A stretch of DNA of 64,000 nt from Burkholderia lata (GCF_902499335.1 NZ_CABVQK010000012.1:1-64000); one strand, 5' to 3'. Shown: positions 52,537 through 61,763, numbered from the stretch's first letter. A program made the numbers and translations. Notes: a model not told the origin generated them from the letters alone.

Positions 52537-52846
52537 AGTCAGACTCCGACGACACAGCGCCGAATCCTGGCCCGCGCGACGCGCCTTCCGGTTAGCCGGC
52601 GGCCACCCCGCGGTACGGCGTTGCTATGATAGCGCAGCGCAAACCCAATAACGACAAGGGTTTCAAAGATTTTCATCGGTATTTCGCCGAATGAATCATC
52701 GACTGCCCGTTTTTTGACCAGCGCCAACCGGACAGGATACGCAGCGCGGTCCGCCCGAGCGCCGCCCCGTTGGCTTTTTCCAACGACCGGACGGACGGCC
52801 CCGCGCAATCCCTTGCCAGGCTTGGCTGCCACGTTTTTTGTTTCGC

Positions 52847-54793
52847 ATGACCGACCGACTTGTTCCCGCCACATTCGCGCTTCGCGACGACGGCACGCTC
52901 GTCTCGCCCGAGTTCGGCGATCTCCATCGCGGCACATCAGGTGCGCTTGCGCATCGCGTGTTCGTCGCCGGCAACGGGCTGCCGACGCGCTGGCAGGGCC
53001 GCCGCACGTTCACGATCGTCGCGACCGGATTCGGCGCGGGCGGCAGCTTCCTCGCGGCCTGGGCCGCGTGGCGCGACGATCCCGCGCGCTGCGAGCGGCT
53101 GCATTTTGTCGCAGTCGAACCGCATCCGTTCTCGCGCGACGACCTGCGCCGCGCAGCTTCGCATATCGTTGCGGACACAACCATGTCGGCGAATGTCGAT
53201 GCACTTGCCGACGCATGGCCGATGCTCGTACCGGGCCTGCACCGGCTCGAATTCGACGAAGGGCGCGTGGTGCTCACGCTCGCGTTCGGCGATGCGATCG
53301 ACATGCTGGGGAAGATCGTTGCGCGCGCCGACGCGTTCTGCGTCGACGGCTTCGCATCATCGAGCGACGCGGATCTCCGATCGACTGACGTGGTTCGCGC
53401 GCTCTCGAAAATCGCCGGCGAACACGCGACGTTTGCAGCACATGCGAATTCCGACGTGTTGAAACACGCACTCGGCAAATCGGGTTTCACGTATCGCGAG
53501 GCCGACGATCTGCTCGTCGGCGAATATGCGCCGCGCTGGCGCGCGCGCCGGCACGAGCCGCCGCTCGCGCTGCCTGTTGCGACACGTCGCGCGATCGTTA
53601 TCGGTGCGGGCCTGGCGGGCTGCGCGGTCGTCGAACGCCTGGCCGCGCGCGGCTGGGAAGTCACGCTGATCGAGCGGCACGACCGGATCGCGAGCGAAGC
53701 GTCGGGCAATCCGGCCGGCGTATTCCATCCGCTGATGACACGCGACGACAATGTCGCGAGCCGGCTCACGCGCGGCGGCTTCCTGCACGCGATCGCGCGC
53801 TGGCGCGCACTCGAACGTGCGGGCCACGCATTCGCGCGCAGCACGCACGGGATGATCCATCTCGCGGAATCAGCCGAGGATTTCGCACGGATGCGCGATG
53901 CATTCGATGCGTTCGGCGCACCGTCCGACTTTGTGTCGCTGCTCGACGCCGATGCCGCGCGCGCCCATCTGAACCTGCCGGTCACGCAGGGCGGCCTGCT
54001 GTTTCCGCACGGCGGCGCCGTCTGGCCGGCCGGCCTTTGCGCGGCCCAATACGCGGCGGCCGGCGAGCGCGTGCGCTTGCTCGCTTCCACCCGCGTTGCA
54101 CGACTCGAACGGCGGGGCGACGCATGGCATGCGCTCGACGACGCGGGCGGCACGCTGGCCGAAGCGCCCGTCGTCGTGCTCGCGAATGCCGGCGACGCCG
54201 CGCGTCTCGCCGGGCTGCAGCATGTCGCGCTGCAACCGGTGCGCGGCCAGCTCACGTTGCTGCCGCCCGGCACCACGGCGCCGCTGCCGTGCCCGACGAT
54301 CGGCGACGGTTACGCGGTGCCGCTCGACGACGGTACGCTGCTGATCGGCGCGACGTTCGAACCCGACGATGTCGATCCCGCGATGCGCGCGGCCGGCCAC
54401 CTCGAAAATATCGAGCGCGTACGGCATCTGCTGCCGGGCCTGATCGGCGACCTGCCGGATCCCGACACACTGCGCGGCCGCGTCGCGTTCCGCTGGGTCG
54501 TCGGCGACCGCCTGCCGCTGCTCGGCCCGCTCGCGGACGAAGCGGGTGCCGTCGCCAATGCACGCGCGCTCAGCGGTGCGCAGGCGCGCGACCTGCCGCG
54601 CCTGCCCGGGCTCTACGGCGCATTCGGCTTCGGCTCCCGCGGCCTCGTGTGGGCCGCGCTCGGCGCCGAACTAATTGCATCGCAACTCGAAGGCGAGCCG
54701 TGGCCGCTCGAGCGCGAACTCGCCGATGCCGTCGATCCCGCACGCTTCCTGATCCGCGTGTTGCGCGCGCGCCGCGTCGGCCAGGACGGCTGA
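52847..54793 (+). CDS. mnmC: bifunctional tRNA mnm5s2U34 biosynthesis protein MnmC
   Basis: This 648-residue protein has an N-terminal SAM-dependent methyltransferase domain (about residues 1-235; FTIVATGFGAGGSFLAAW) and a C-terminal FAD-dependent oxidase (about 240-648; AIVIGAGLAGCAVVERLA with Rossmann Gly motif). It converts cmnm5U to nm5U and then mnm5U at the wobble base of tRNAs. ATG at 52847 is preferred over an upstream in-frame TTG. The stop is followed immediately by the origin candidate. Confidence 0.93.
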   Translation: MTDRLVPATFALRDDGTLVSPEFGDLHRGTSGALAHRVFVAGNGLPTRWQGRRTFTIVATGFGAGGSFLAAWAAWRDDPARCERLHFVAVEPHPFSRDDLRRAASHIVADTTMSANVDALADAWPMLVPGLHRLEFDEGRVVLTLAFGDAIDMLGKIVARADAFCVDGFASSSDADLRSTDVVRALSKIAGEHATFAAHANSDVLKHALGKSGFTYREADDLLVGEYAPRWRARRHEPPLALPVATRRAIVIGAGLAGCAVVERLAARGWEVTLIERHDRIASEASGNPAGVFHPLMTRDDNVASRLTRGGFLHAIARWRALERAGHAFARSTHGMIHLAESAEDFARMRDAFDAFGAPSDFVSLLDADAARAHLNLPVTQGGLLFPHGGAVWPAGLCAAQYAAAGERVRLLASTRVARLERRGDAWHALDDAGGTLAEAPVVVLANAGDAARLAGLQHVALQPVRGQLTLLPPGTTAPLPCPTIGDGYAVPLDDGTLLIGATFEPDDVDPAMRAAGHLENIERVRHLLPGLIGDLPDPDTLRGRVAFRWVVGDRLPLLGPLADEAGAVANARALSGAQARDLPRLPGLYGAFGFGSRGLVWAALGAELIASQLEGEPWPLERELADAVDPARFLIRVLRARRVGQDG

Positions 54794-54797
54794 CCGC

Positions 54798-55085
54798 TCA
54801 CCCGAGCGACTCACAGTTTCCAGACTTTTTCACGCAAGGTTATCCACTCGATGCTGTGGATAACCGCGCGGAATCCGCACGCACTTCGTGTGCAATCACA
54901 GTGGACGTAAACTGGGCAACTCGGCACAGCTGTGAGACGGTCCGAAAGTTGCTCAACTCAAACCTCTGTGCACGAACAGTCTGTGCAACGGGTTATGGGC
55001 GCTCCAACACCTTGATCTGTCGACGTAAACCGAAGTTATCCACAGAACTGTGCGTCCTTTGTTAACTTCTACTACGTATATATAC
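54798..55085 (+). other. candidate chromosomal replication origin element (left part)
   Basis: In the 671-base gap after mnmC, DnaA boxes occur as TTATCCACT (54840-54848), TGTGGATAA (54855-54863, minus-strand TTATCCACA) and TTATCCACA (55036-55044). After the last box, 14 bases intervene counting from TTATCCAC, then TTTGTTAA, the triplets CTT-CTA-CTA (55066-55074) and ACGTATATATAC follow. This resembles a box, DnaA-trio and AT-rich unwinding region. The left end (54798-54847) also matches the module repeated at 3543-4255. Gene orientation switches close by. The rest of the gap to 55464 is gene-free, with the antiporter leader at its end. Confidence 0.6.
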
Positions 55086-55464
55086 AAGTAAACCTTTGAA
55101 ACCAAAGACCTGCGGTGCCGCACAGCGCCGCGAGTCGATTCAATGGGTTCCAGACCGAAAAAGCTGTGGCACAATCGGTTTCCTTCGCGTTCATCCGGCC
55201 AGGCGCCGGACATGCTTCAATGGAACGGTCGGCACGATTTCGAATCTGAATCTTCGAGACTGCGCAGTCCGTTCACACACCAGGCCGACAATCCAGATCG
55301 GCAACCTGAACGACTTTCCGCCCTGTGGCGGAAAAGGCGGATCCCATGTCCCGCCGTCGTCGACACAACAATCACATTCGGGGCGATACCCAGCCGGCGC
55401 GCATCCATTTCTGACGCTTGATCCCGTGTCGCTGGCGGTCGCTTCCAAAGGAGAAGTCACCACG

Positions 55465-56679
55465 ATGAAGTCGGCGTTCTCATTCCTGCCCAACTGGCCG
55501 CTCACGCCGGATGCCGTGTTCTGGGCCGGGCTCGCGTTGTTCGCGGCCGGCCTGTGTGGCGAGCTTTGCTATCGCGCATGGCGCCTGCCTCGCATCACCG
55601 GTTATGCGGTGATCGGCCTCATCGCCGGATCGTTCGGATTCGGCGTGATCGATGCAAGCACCGACGAAACCTCGCGGCTGCTGATCGACGTCGCGCTCGG
55701 CCTGCTGCTGTTCGAGCTCGGCAGCCGTCTCGACCTGCGCTGGATCCGGCGCAATCCGTGGCTCGTCGCATCGAGCCTGGCCGAAGCCACGCTGACGTTC
55801 GTGCTGGTGCTGTTCGTGATGCTCGCGCTCGGCGTATCGGGGATGGTCGCGCTGGTGCTGTCGGCGATCGCGATCGCGACATCGCCGTCGATGGTGATCC
55901 AGCTGAAGACCGAGCTGCGCGCGGAAGGGCAGGTGTCGCAACGCCTCATCACGCTCACCGCGCTCAACAGCGTCTATGCGATCGTGCTGACCAAGCTCGT
56001 GACGAGCTGGCTCCACCAGGAAGCGTACGGCAACGTGTTCGCGACGATCCTGCAGCCGCTCTACCTGATCGCCGGTTCGTTCATCGTCGCGTATGTCGTT
56101 GCGCGTTCGTGCAACTACCTGTTCCGCCACATGACCGCGACGATGCGCGACGAGCATTCGTTCGTTGCGTTGTTCGGGCTCGTGATGCTCGCGATCGCCG
56201 TCGCCCAGGCACTGAAGCTGTCGACGCTGCTCACGCTGCTGCTCGCCGGCATCATCGTGAAGAACCTCGAAGCACGCCCGCAACTGTGGCCCGAGCATTT
56301 CGGCACGGCCGGCTGGCTGCTGACGGTGGTCCTGTTCGTGCTCACGCTCACGTCGTTCACGTGGGGCGATATCGCGCTCGGCGGTCTGCTTGCAATCGTG
56401 CTGATCATTACGCGGCTCGTCGCGAAGCTGGCCGGCGTCGTCGCGTTCGCGAAGCCGAGCGGCATCGGGATGAAGCAGGGCATCGCACTCGGCATCGCGC
56501 TCACGCCGATGTCCGCGCTGTCGTACCTGCTCGTCGACGACACCTACCAGCTCTATCCGAATTTCGACCCGCACCTGCGCGCGATCGTGATGTGCACGAT
56601 CGTGATCCTGCAGCTCGTCAGCCCGTTCATCGTCTACCGCTGCCTGTCGGCGGTCGGTGAGCGCAGCGACAGCAACTGA
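55465..56679 (+). CDS. cation:proton antiporter, CPA2/KefB type
   Basis: This 404-residue protein has about 12 membrane helices, with LPRITGYAVIGLIAGSFGFG near the start (the Na_H_Exchanger family opening) and SAIAIATSPSMVIQLKTELRAEGQ in the middle. No C-terminal TrkA-N domain is present, so it lacks the usual nucleotide-binding regulator. ATG at 55465 follows AAAGGAG; the open frame extends upstream into origin DNA without a better start. Transported ion is unknown (K+ or Na+ for H+). Confidence 0.88.
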   Translation: MKSAFSFLPNWPLTPDAVFWAGLALFAAGLCGELCYRAWRLPRITGYAVIGLIAGSFGFGVIDASTDETSRLLIDVALGLLLFELGSRLDLRWIRRNPWLVASSLAEATLTFVLVLFVMLALGVSGMVALVLSAIAIATSPSMVIQLKTELRAEGQVSQRLITLTALNSVYAIVLTKLVTSWLHQEAYGNVFATILQPLYLIAGSFIVAYVVARSCNYLFRHMTATMRDEHSFVALFGLVMLAIAVAQALKLSTLLTLLLAGIIVKNLEARPQLWPEHFGTAGWLLTVVLFVLTLTSFTWGDIALGGLLAIVLIITRLVAKLAGVVAFAKPSGIGMKQGIALGIALTPMSALSYLLVDDTYQLYPNFDPHLRAIVMCTIVILQLVSPFIVYRCLSAVGERSDSN

Positions 56680-56693
56680 TTCCGGAACCTGCC

Positions 56694-57809
56694 ATGGCAC
56701 TCGAAACCTTCGTCAATTCCGAGCCGTTCACGTTCGGCGTCGAACTGGAGATCCAGGTCGTCAACACGCACAACTACGACCTGACCAAAGCGGCATCCGA
56801 CCTGATGCGCCTGATCCAGGGCGAGACCTTTCCGGGCAACATCACGCCGGAAATCACCGAGAGCATGATCGAGCTGTCGACTGGCATCTGCCATTCGCAC
56901 GAGCAGGCGGTGAACGAGCTGCACGCGATCCGCGACGTGCTCGTGAAGGCGGCCGACCAGCTCAACGTCGGGCTGGCCGGCGGCGGCACGCATGCGTTCC
57001 AGCAATGGAGCGACCGGCAGATCTACGATGCGCCGCGCTTCCAGTACATCTCCGAGCTGTACGGCTATCTCGCCAAGCAGTTCACCGTGTTCGGCCAGCA
57101 CGTGCACATCGGCTGCCCCGATCCCGACAGCGCGCTGTTCCTGCTTCACTCGATGTCGCGCTTCATTCCGCATTTCATCGCGCTGTCCGCGTCGTCGCCT
57201 TTCGTGCAGAACGTCGACACCGGTTTCCATTCGGCACGCCTGAATTCGGTGTTCGCGTTCCCGCTGTCGGGCCGCGCGCCGTTCGTGCTGACCTGGGACA
57301 GCTTCGAGGAGTACTTCACGAAGATGGTGAACACCGGTGTCGTCAACTCGATGAAGGACTTCTACTGGGACATCCGGCCGAAGCCCGGCTACGGGACGAT
57401 CGAGGTGCGCGTGATGGACACGCCGCTGTCGGTCGACCGTGCGGCGGCGATCGCCTGCTACATCCAGACGCTCGCGCGCTACCTGCTGACCGACCGGCCG
57501 CTGAAGCTGTCGGAGGACGACTACCTCGTCTACACGTTCAACCGTTTCGAGGCGTGCCGCTTCGGGCTCGAGGGCACCTGCGTGAATCCTCAGACGGGTG
57601 AGCGCCGCACGATCGCCGAAGACATCCTCGACACGCTCGACCGGATCGCGCCGCATGCGGCCGCGCTCGGCTCGCGGGCGGCGCTCGACGAGATCGGCGC
57701 GCTGGCCAAGGCGCGCGTAAACGACGCATCGTGGTTGAGAACCGTTTTCAAACAGGAAAAATCGCTCAATGAGACGGTCCGCCAGCAGTGCTTACGTTGG
57801 CGCGAGTGA
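56694..57809 (+). CDS. YbdK-type carboxylate-amine ligase (glutamate-cysteine ligase 2 family)
   Basis: This 371-residue protein is of GCS2 type: FTFGVELEIQVVN at the start binds ATP/Mg, GGGTHAFQQW and GQHVHIGCPD lie in the active site, and KPGYGTIEVRVMD comes later. Such enzymes have weak glutamate-cysteine ligase activity; the true substrate is uncertain. It starts 14 bases after the antiporter stop, so the two are an operon. The neighbouring origin gap follows its stop. Confidence 0.92.
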   Translation: MALETFVNSEPFTFGVELEIQVVNTHNYDLTKAASDLMRLIQGETFPGNITPEITESMIELSTGICHSHEQAVNELHAIRDVLVKAADQLNVGLAGGGTHAFQQWSDRQIYDAPRFQYISELYGYLAKQFTVFGQHVHIGCPDPDSALFLLHSMSRFIPHFIALSASSPFVQNVDTGFHSARLNSVFAFPLSGRAPFVLTWDSFEEYFTKMVNTGVVNSMKDFYWDIRPKPGYGTIEVRVMDTPLSVDRAAAIACYIQTLARYLLTDRPLKLSEDDYLVYTFNRFEACRFGLEGTCVNPQTGERRTIAEDILDTLDRIAPHAAALGSRAALDEIGALAKARVNDASWLRTVFKQEKSLNETVRQQCLRWRE

Positions 57810-57909
57810 AAAAATGTTTTGCAGATTACGGGCTCGACCGAGTCGCGATTCACTGAACGACCGGCGGCCCCGATTGCGGCCGAAATCGTTGCCGGTTGTC
57901 CTGAAAATC

Positions 57910-58102
57910 TGTGGATAACCTGATATTCCGCTGCAAAGTCAACGATCTGTGCGCGGGATAACCCGGTGGATCATTGCGGTCGTCCCGATGGCCGATCCGA
58001 ACAGGAAAATGCCCATACGCACCGTTTGGCGGGCGTTCGGCATTGCAGGCACAACGAAAAATTTTGGTTATCCAGTGATTTTCCACAGAATGAAGGGGAT
58101 AA
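57910..58102. other. second DnaA-box cluster (candidate origin, right part)
   Basis: The 508-base gap after the ligase gene holds TGTGGATAA (57910-57918, a perfect box on the minus strand), TTATCCAGT (58068-58076), TTTTCCACA (58079-58087) and GGGATAA (58096-58102). AT-rich stretches (GAAAAATTTT at 58055) lie between. It lies 3 kb from the first cluster, with two genes between, so both may belong to one bipartite origin. No gene is seen in 57810-58317. Confidence 0.5.
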
Positions 58103-58317
58103 CTTAGCTGTGCGATTTTCCGCTCTCGCTTAGAATGTCGGCTTTGCGGACACCGGAACGATGAGTGTCTTACCGGTCGCCGCGAACGCGACCGCCGCGT
58201 GTGCCCTCGCGACGGCCGTGCTGACGCACTCGCAAGAGCGTGTCTGTTTTGAGATAGACATTCGATCTCCACACTACGGCCGCTCGGCAAACCGGGCGGC
58301 GGCAAAGCGAAAAGACT

Positions 58318-58956
58318 ATGAGCGAAGGCGTTTACGGGAATCAGGCTTCGGGACGTGTGACCCACAGCCTGCTGCGGTTGAGTACGGCCATGCGAAGCCA
58401 GGCATGGGATTGGGCGGAAGGCGCTGGCCTGACGCCGACGCAGGGCGAGATTCTCGTGCTGCTGCTGCAGCGCAAGGGCCCGATGCGGCTCGGCGAGATC
58501 GCGCGCGAGACGCAGCTGACCGCGGCGACCACGAGCGATGCGGTGAGCACGCTCGAGACCAAGGGTCTCGTCGAGAAGCGCCGTGCGCTGGACGATGGCC
58601 GTGCGCTGGCCGTGCGCCTGTCGGCCCGTGGCCGGACGGCCGCGAAGAAGGCGCTGCAATGGCCTGAATTCCTGACGAAAGCGGTCGGCAAGCTCGGCGC
58701 GGACGAGCAGGGCGCACTGTATCGCGCGCTGCTGAAGACGCTGCGCGAGCTGCAGGTGGCCGGTGCGACGCCGCCGCAGCGCATGTGCGTGACGTGCGCC
58801 CATTTCCAGCCGGGCAAGCTGTCGAAGAAGACCGTGCATCACTGCGCGGCGCTCGACATCTCGATGTCGGACAGCGATCTGCGTCTCGACTGCTCGGTGC
58901 AGGAAGAGGCCGACGCGGCGACGCAGAAGAAGACCTGGAAGATTTTCGCAGGCTGA
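58318..58956 (+). CDS. MarR-type regulator with Cys-rich C-terminal tail
   Basis: This 212-residue protein has a winged helix domain (about residues 14-145; LTPTQGEILVLLLQRKG and TAATTSDAVSTLETKGLVEKR) and then a C-terminal segment with CVTCAHF, HHC and LDC cysteines. The C-x2-C...H-H-C...C pattern could bind zinc or an iron-sulfur cluster, which ordinary MarR proteins lack. A redox or metal sensor is likely by inference. It follows the second DnaA-box cluster and lies 25 bases before an amidotransferase gene, probably co-transcribed with it. Confidence 0.85.
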   Translation: MSEGVYGNQASGRVTHSLLRLSTAMRSQAWDWAEGAGLTPTQGEILVLLLQRKGPMRLGEIARETQLTAATTSDAVSTLETKGLVEKRRALDDGRALAVRLSARGRTAAKKALQWPEFLTKAVGKLGADEQGALYRALLKTLRELQVAGATPPQRMCVTCAHFQPGKLSKKTVHHCAALDISMSDSDLRLDCSVQEEADAATQKKTWKIFAG

Positions 58957-58981
58957 CGTCCGTCGATCGACCGGGAGGCCG

Positions 58982-59695
58982 ATGATGAACGCTGAAGTCG
59001 TGGCGATCCGCCACGTGCATTTCGAGGATCTCGGGAGCTTCGAGCAGGTGCTCGGCGAACGGGGCCGGCGGGTGCGCTACGTCGACGTCGGGTCATCGCG
59101 GGTCGAGGTGCTCGACGTGCTCGAGCCTTCGCTCCTCGTGGTGCTCGGCGGGCCGCTCAGCGTGTACGACGATGCGCAGTATCCGACGATCGCGCCGCTC
59201 GCGGCACTCGTGCGCAAGCGCATCGACGCCGGGTTGCCGATCCTCGGGATCTGCCTCGGCGCGCAGTTCATCGCCCGGGCGCTCGGTGCGCGCGTCTATC
59301 CGGCCGCGCAGCACGAACTCGGCTGGGCGCCGCTGACGCTCACCGACGCCGGCCGCGCATCGCCGCTGCGCCATCTCGATGGCACGGCAACGTCGATGCT
59401 GCACTGGCATGGCGACACGTTCGATCTGCCGGGCGGGGCGATGCATCTCGCATCGACACCGGCCTGCCGTCACCAGGCATTCGCATGGGGCCAGCACGTG
59501 CTGGCGCTGCAATGCCATCCGGAAATCCGCACCGATCGCTTCGAACCGTGGCTGATCTCGAACGCCGGCGAAATCGCGGCGACGCCGGGCATCGACGCGC
59601 GCCAGTTGCGCGCCGATACCGCTCAGCACGGCCCCGCGCTCGAGGCGGCCGCGCGACGCATGTTCGCGGAGTGGCTCGACAGCGTCGGACTCTGA
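58982..59695 (+). CDS. class I glutamine amidotransferase-like protein
   Basis: This 237-residue protein has the nucleophile elbow GICLGAQ (Cys at about residue 91) and a CHPE site (His/Glu, about residue 178), so the Cys-His-Glu triad is complete. This group (GuaA-related, stand-alone) hydrolyses glutamine or gamma-glutamyl compounds; a partner synthase is not adjacent. Either of two adjacent ATGs (58982 or 58985) can serve as start behind GGGAGG. Confidence 0.92.
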   Translation: MMNAEVVAIRHVHFEDLGSFEQVLGERGRRVRYVDVGSSRVEVLDVLEPSLLVVLGGPLSVYDDAQYPTIAPLAALVRKRIDAGLPILGICLGAQFIARALGARVYPAAQHELGWAPLTLTDAGRASPLRHLDGTATSMLHWHGDTFDLPGGAMHLASTPACRHQAFAWGQHVLALQCHPEIRTDRFEPWLISNAGEIAATPGIDARQLRADTAQHGPALEAAARRMFAEWLDSVGL

Positions 59696-59910
59696 CGCTG
59701 CCAGCGGCGGCGCCGTTCGCCGCGAAGGCGGTGCCCGGCCCGCATCCGTTGCAGGCCGGCGCATCGCCGTATGCGCTACCTTTTCCCCATTGCCGGCAAC
59801 CGGCCGCCGGCCGTACCTGACCATCCGCTTACTGCCGGGTGCGCCTTCTGCACGCTTGCAGCCTGCGTGCTACGCTCGTTCGCTCTTTCCTTTCCTGGCG
59901 AGCGGCCTCC

Positions 59911-61023
59911 ATGACTGCGCTGTTTTCCCCGTTCACGCTGCGCGGCGTGACCCTTCCGAACCGGATCGTGATCTCCCCGATGTGCCAGTATTCGGCCGAA
60001 CGCGGCGAGGCGACCGACTGGCACATGATTCACCTCGGCCATCTCGCACTGTCGGGCGCGGGGCTGCTCTGCATCGAGGCGACCGCGGTGGAACCCGACG
60101 GGCGCATCACGCATGGCGACCTCGGCCTCTGGGACGATGTGACCGAAGCTGCGCTGAAGCCGGTGCTGGCCGCGATCCGCAAGCATTCGCCGGTCCGCGT
60201 CGCGATGCAGTTGTCGCATGCGGGGCGCAAGGCATCGAGCAACGTGCCGTGGCAGGGCGGTCAGCTCGTGTCGGTTGCCGACGGCGGCTGGTTGCCGCAT
60301 GCGCCGTCGGCCGTGCCGCACAAGGATGGCGAAACGCCGCCGCTCGCACTCGATGCCGCGGGCCTGAACCGGATCCGCGAAGCGTTCGCGGCGTCGGCGA
60401 AGCGGGCCGCACGGCTCGGTATCGACGCGATCGAGGTGCATGCGGCACACGGCTACCTGCTGCACCAGTTCCTGTCGCCGCTCGCGAACCAGCGCACCGA
60501 CGAATACGGCGGCTCGCTCGAAAACCGCATGCGCTTTCCGCTCGAGATCTTCGAGATCGTGCGCGCGGCGTTTCCGGAGGACCGGCCGGTCGGCGTGCGC
60601 GTGTCCGCGACCGACTGGGTCGAAGGCGGCTGGGAGCTCGACGATACGATCGCATTCGCGCACGAACTGAAGCGCCGCGGCTGCGACTGGATCGACGTGT
60701 CGTCCGGCGGCGTGTCGCCGCTGCAGAAGATTCCGCTGTCGCCCGGCTACCAGGTGCCGTTCTCGCAGGCGGTCAAGCGCGCGGTCGGCATGCCGACGAT
60801 CGCCGTCGGCCTGATCAACGAGCCCGCGCATGCAAACCGTCTCATCGAAGCCGGCGATGCCGATTTCGTCGCGATGGCGCGCGCGATGCTGTACGACCCG
60901 CGCTGGCCATGGCACGCGGCGGCCGAGCTCGGCGCGCAGGTGACGGCGCCGCCGCAATACTGGCGCTCGCAGCCGCGCGAGCACAAGGCGTTGTTCGGCG
61001 ACATCGCATTCGGCCAGCGTTGA
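59911..61023 (+). CDS. NADH:flavin oxidoreductase, old yellow enzyme (YqjM-like)
   Basis: This 370-residue TIM-barrel flavoenzyme has PNRIVISPMCQYSAERG near the N-terminus (Cys of the YqjM class near the FMN), HAAHGYLLHQFLSPLANQR containing the substrate-binding H-x-x-H, and YGGSLENRMRFPLEI. It reduces activated C=C bonds of enones and may detoxify electrophiles. ATG at 59911 fits family length; the open frame upstream lacks a ribosome site. It follows the amidotransferase by 215 bases. Confidence 0.93.
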   Translation: MTALFSPFTLRGVTLPNRIVISPMCQYSAERGEATDWHMIHLGHLALSGAGLLCIEATAVEPDGRITHGDLGLWDDVTEAALKPVLAAIRKHSPVRVAMQLSHAGRKASSNVPWQGGQLVSVADGGWLPHAPSAVPHKDGETPPLALDAAGLNRIREAFAASAKRAARLGIDAIEVHAAHGYLLHQFLSPLANQRTDEYGGSLENRMRFPLEIFEIVRAAFPEDRPVGVRVSATDWVEGGWELDDTIAFAHELKRRGCDWIDVSSGGVSPLQKIPLSPGYQVPFSQAVKRAVGMPTIAVGLINEPAHANRLIEAGDADFVAMARAMLYDPRWPWHAAAELGAQVTAPPQYWRSQPREHKALFGDIAFGQR

Positions 61024-61203
61024 ACACCGCGCGCGCAATATTGCGCGTGATGTTGAACGAAGCAATCGTGAACGTGTAGGATGCGGGTGATTCGCCGCAT
61101 GCCCCGACGCGGCACCGACCGGTGCCGCGTTTTCGTTTTGCGCGACGCCAGGCCGCGATCGCGGCCGCCTTTCATTCAAGTCGTCTTCACAAGGATTCGT
61201 TCG

Positions 61204-61734
61204 ATGAGTTCACGCAGGATCGCGGTGCGCCGCTCGGGAGTACACGGCAAGGGCGTGTTCGCCGTGGCGCCGATCAAGGCCGGCGAGCGCGTAGTGGAAT
61301 ACAAGGGCGAGCGAATTTCGTGGAAGGAAGCACTGCGTCGCCACCCGCACGACCCGAGCGAACCGAACCATACGTTCTACTTCGCACTGGACGAGGGCGG
61401 GGTGATCGACGGCAAGATCGACGGCAACAGCGCGCGCTGGATCAACCACTCGTGCGCGCCGAACTGCGAAGCCGAGGAAGTCAAAGGCCGCGTGTTCATC
61501 CACGCGCTGCGCGACATCGGGCCGGAAGAGGAGCTGTTCTACGACTACGGCCTCGTGATCGATGCGAAGCTGACGAAGTCGCTCAAGCGCGAATACGCGT
61601 GCCATTGCGGCGCGGCGTCGTGTCGCGGCACGCTGCTCGCGACGTCCGACGACGGCGGAAAGAAGAAAAAGAAGAAGGACAAGAAGGACGGCAAGTCCGA
61701 GTCCCGATCGAAGGACAAGAAAAGCAAGAAGTGA
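61204..61734 (+). CDS. SET-domain protein with post-SET cysteines and Lys-rich tail
   Basis: This 176-residue protein is almost only a SET domain: SGVHGKGVFA (SAM binding), NSARWINHSCAPNCEAE, ELFYDYG and post-SET CHCGAASCRGT, which with NHSC can chelate zinc. The last 25 residues are mostly Lys with Asp/Ser. SET proteins methylate lysine residues; bacterial targets are largely unknown. The charged tail could contact nucleic acid or a basic substrate. ATG at 61204 has no longer convincing start. Confidence 0.9.
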   Translation: MSSRRIAVRRSGVHGKGVFAVAPIKAGERVVEYKGERISWKEALRRHPHDPSEPNHTFYFALDEGGVIDGKIDGNSARWINHSCAPNCEAEEVKGRVFIHALRDIGPEEELFYDYGLVIDAKLTKSLKREYACHCGAASCRGTLLATSDDGGKKKKKKDKKDGKSESRSKDKKSKK

Positions 61735-61740
61735 CGCAGG

Positions 61741-61763
61741 CGGCAGCGCATCGTGCGCTGCCG
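61741..61763 (+). terminator. hairpin after the SET gene
   Basis: CGGCAGCGCA-TCG-TGCGCTGCCG is a perfect 10-bp stem beginning 6 bases after the SET stop. The T run after it is weak (CTACCGTTT), so it may act with Rho or as an mRNA 3' stabiliser rather than a full intrinsic terminator. Confidence 0.55.

Noticed and set aside
54794..58317. parS centromere site near the origin candidate
   Set aside because: I looked for TGTTTCACGTGAAACA-like palindromes and saw none in the two gene-free gaps.
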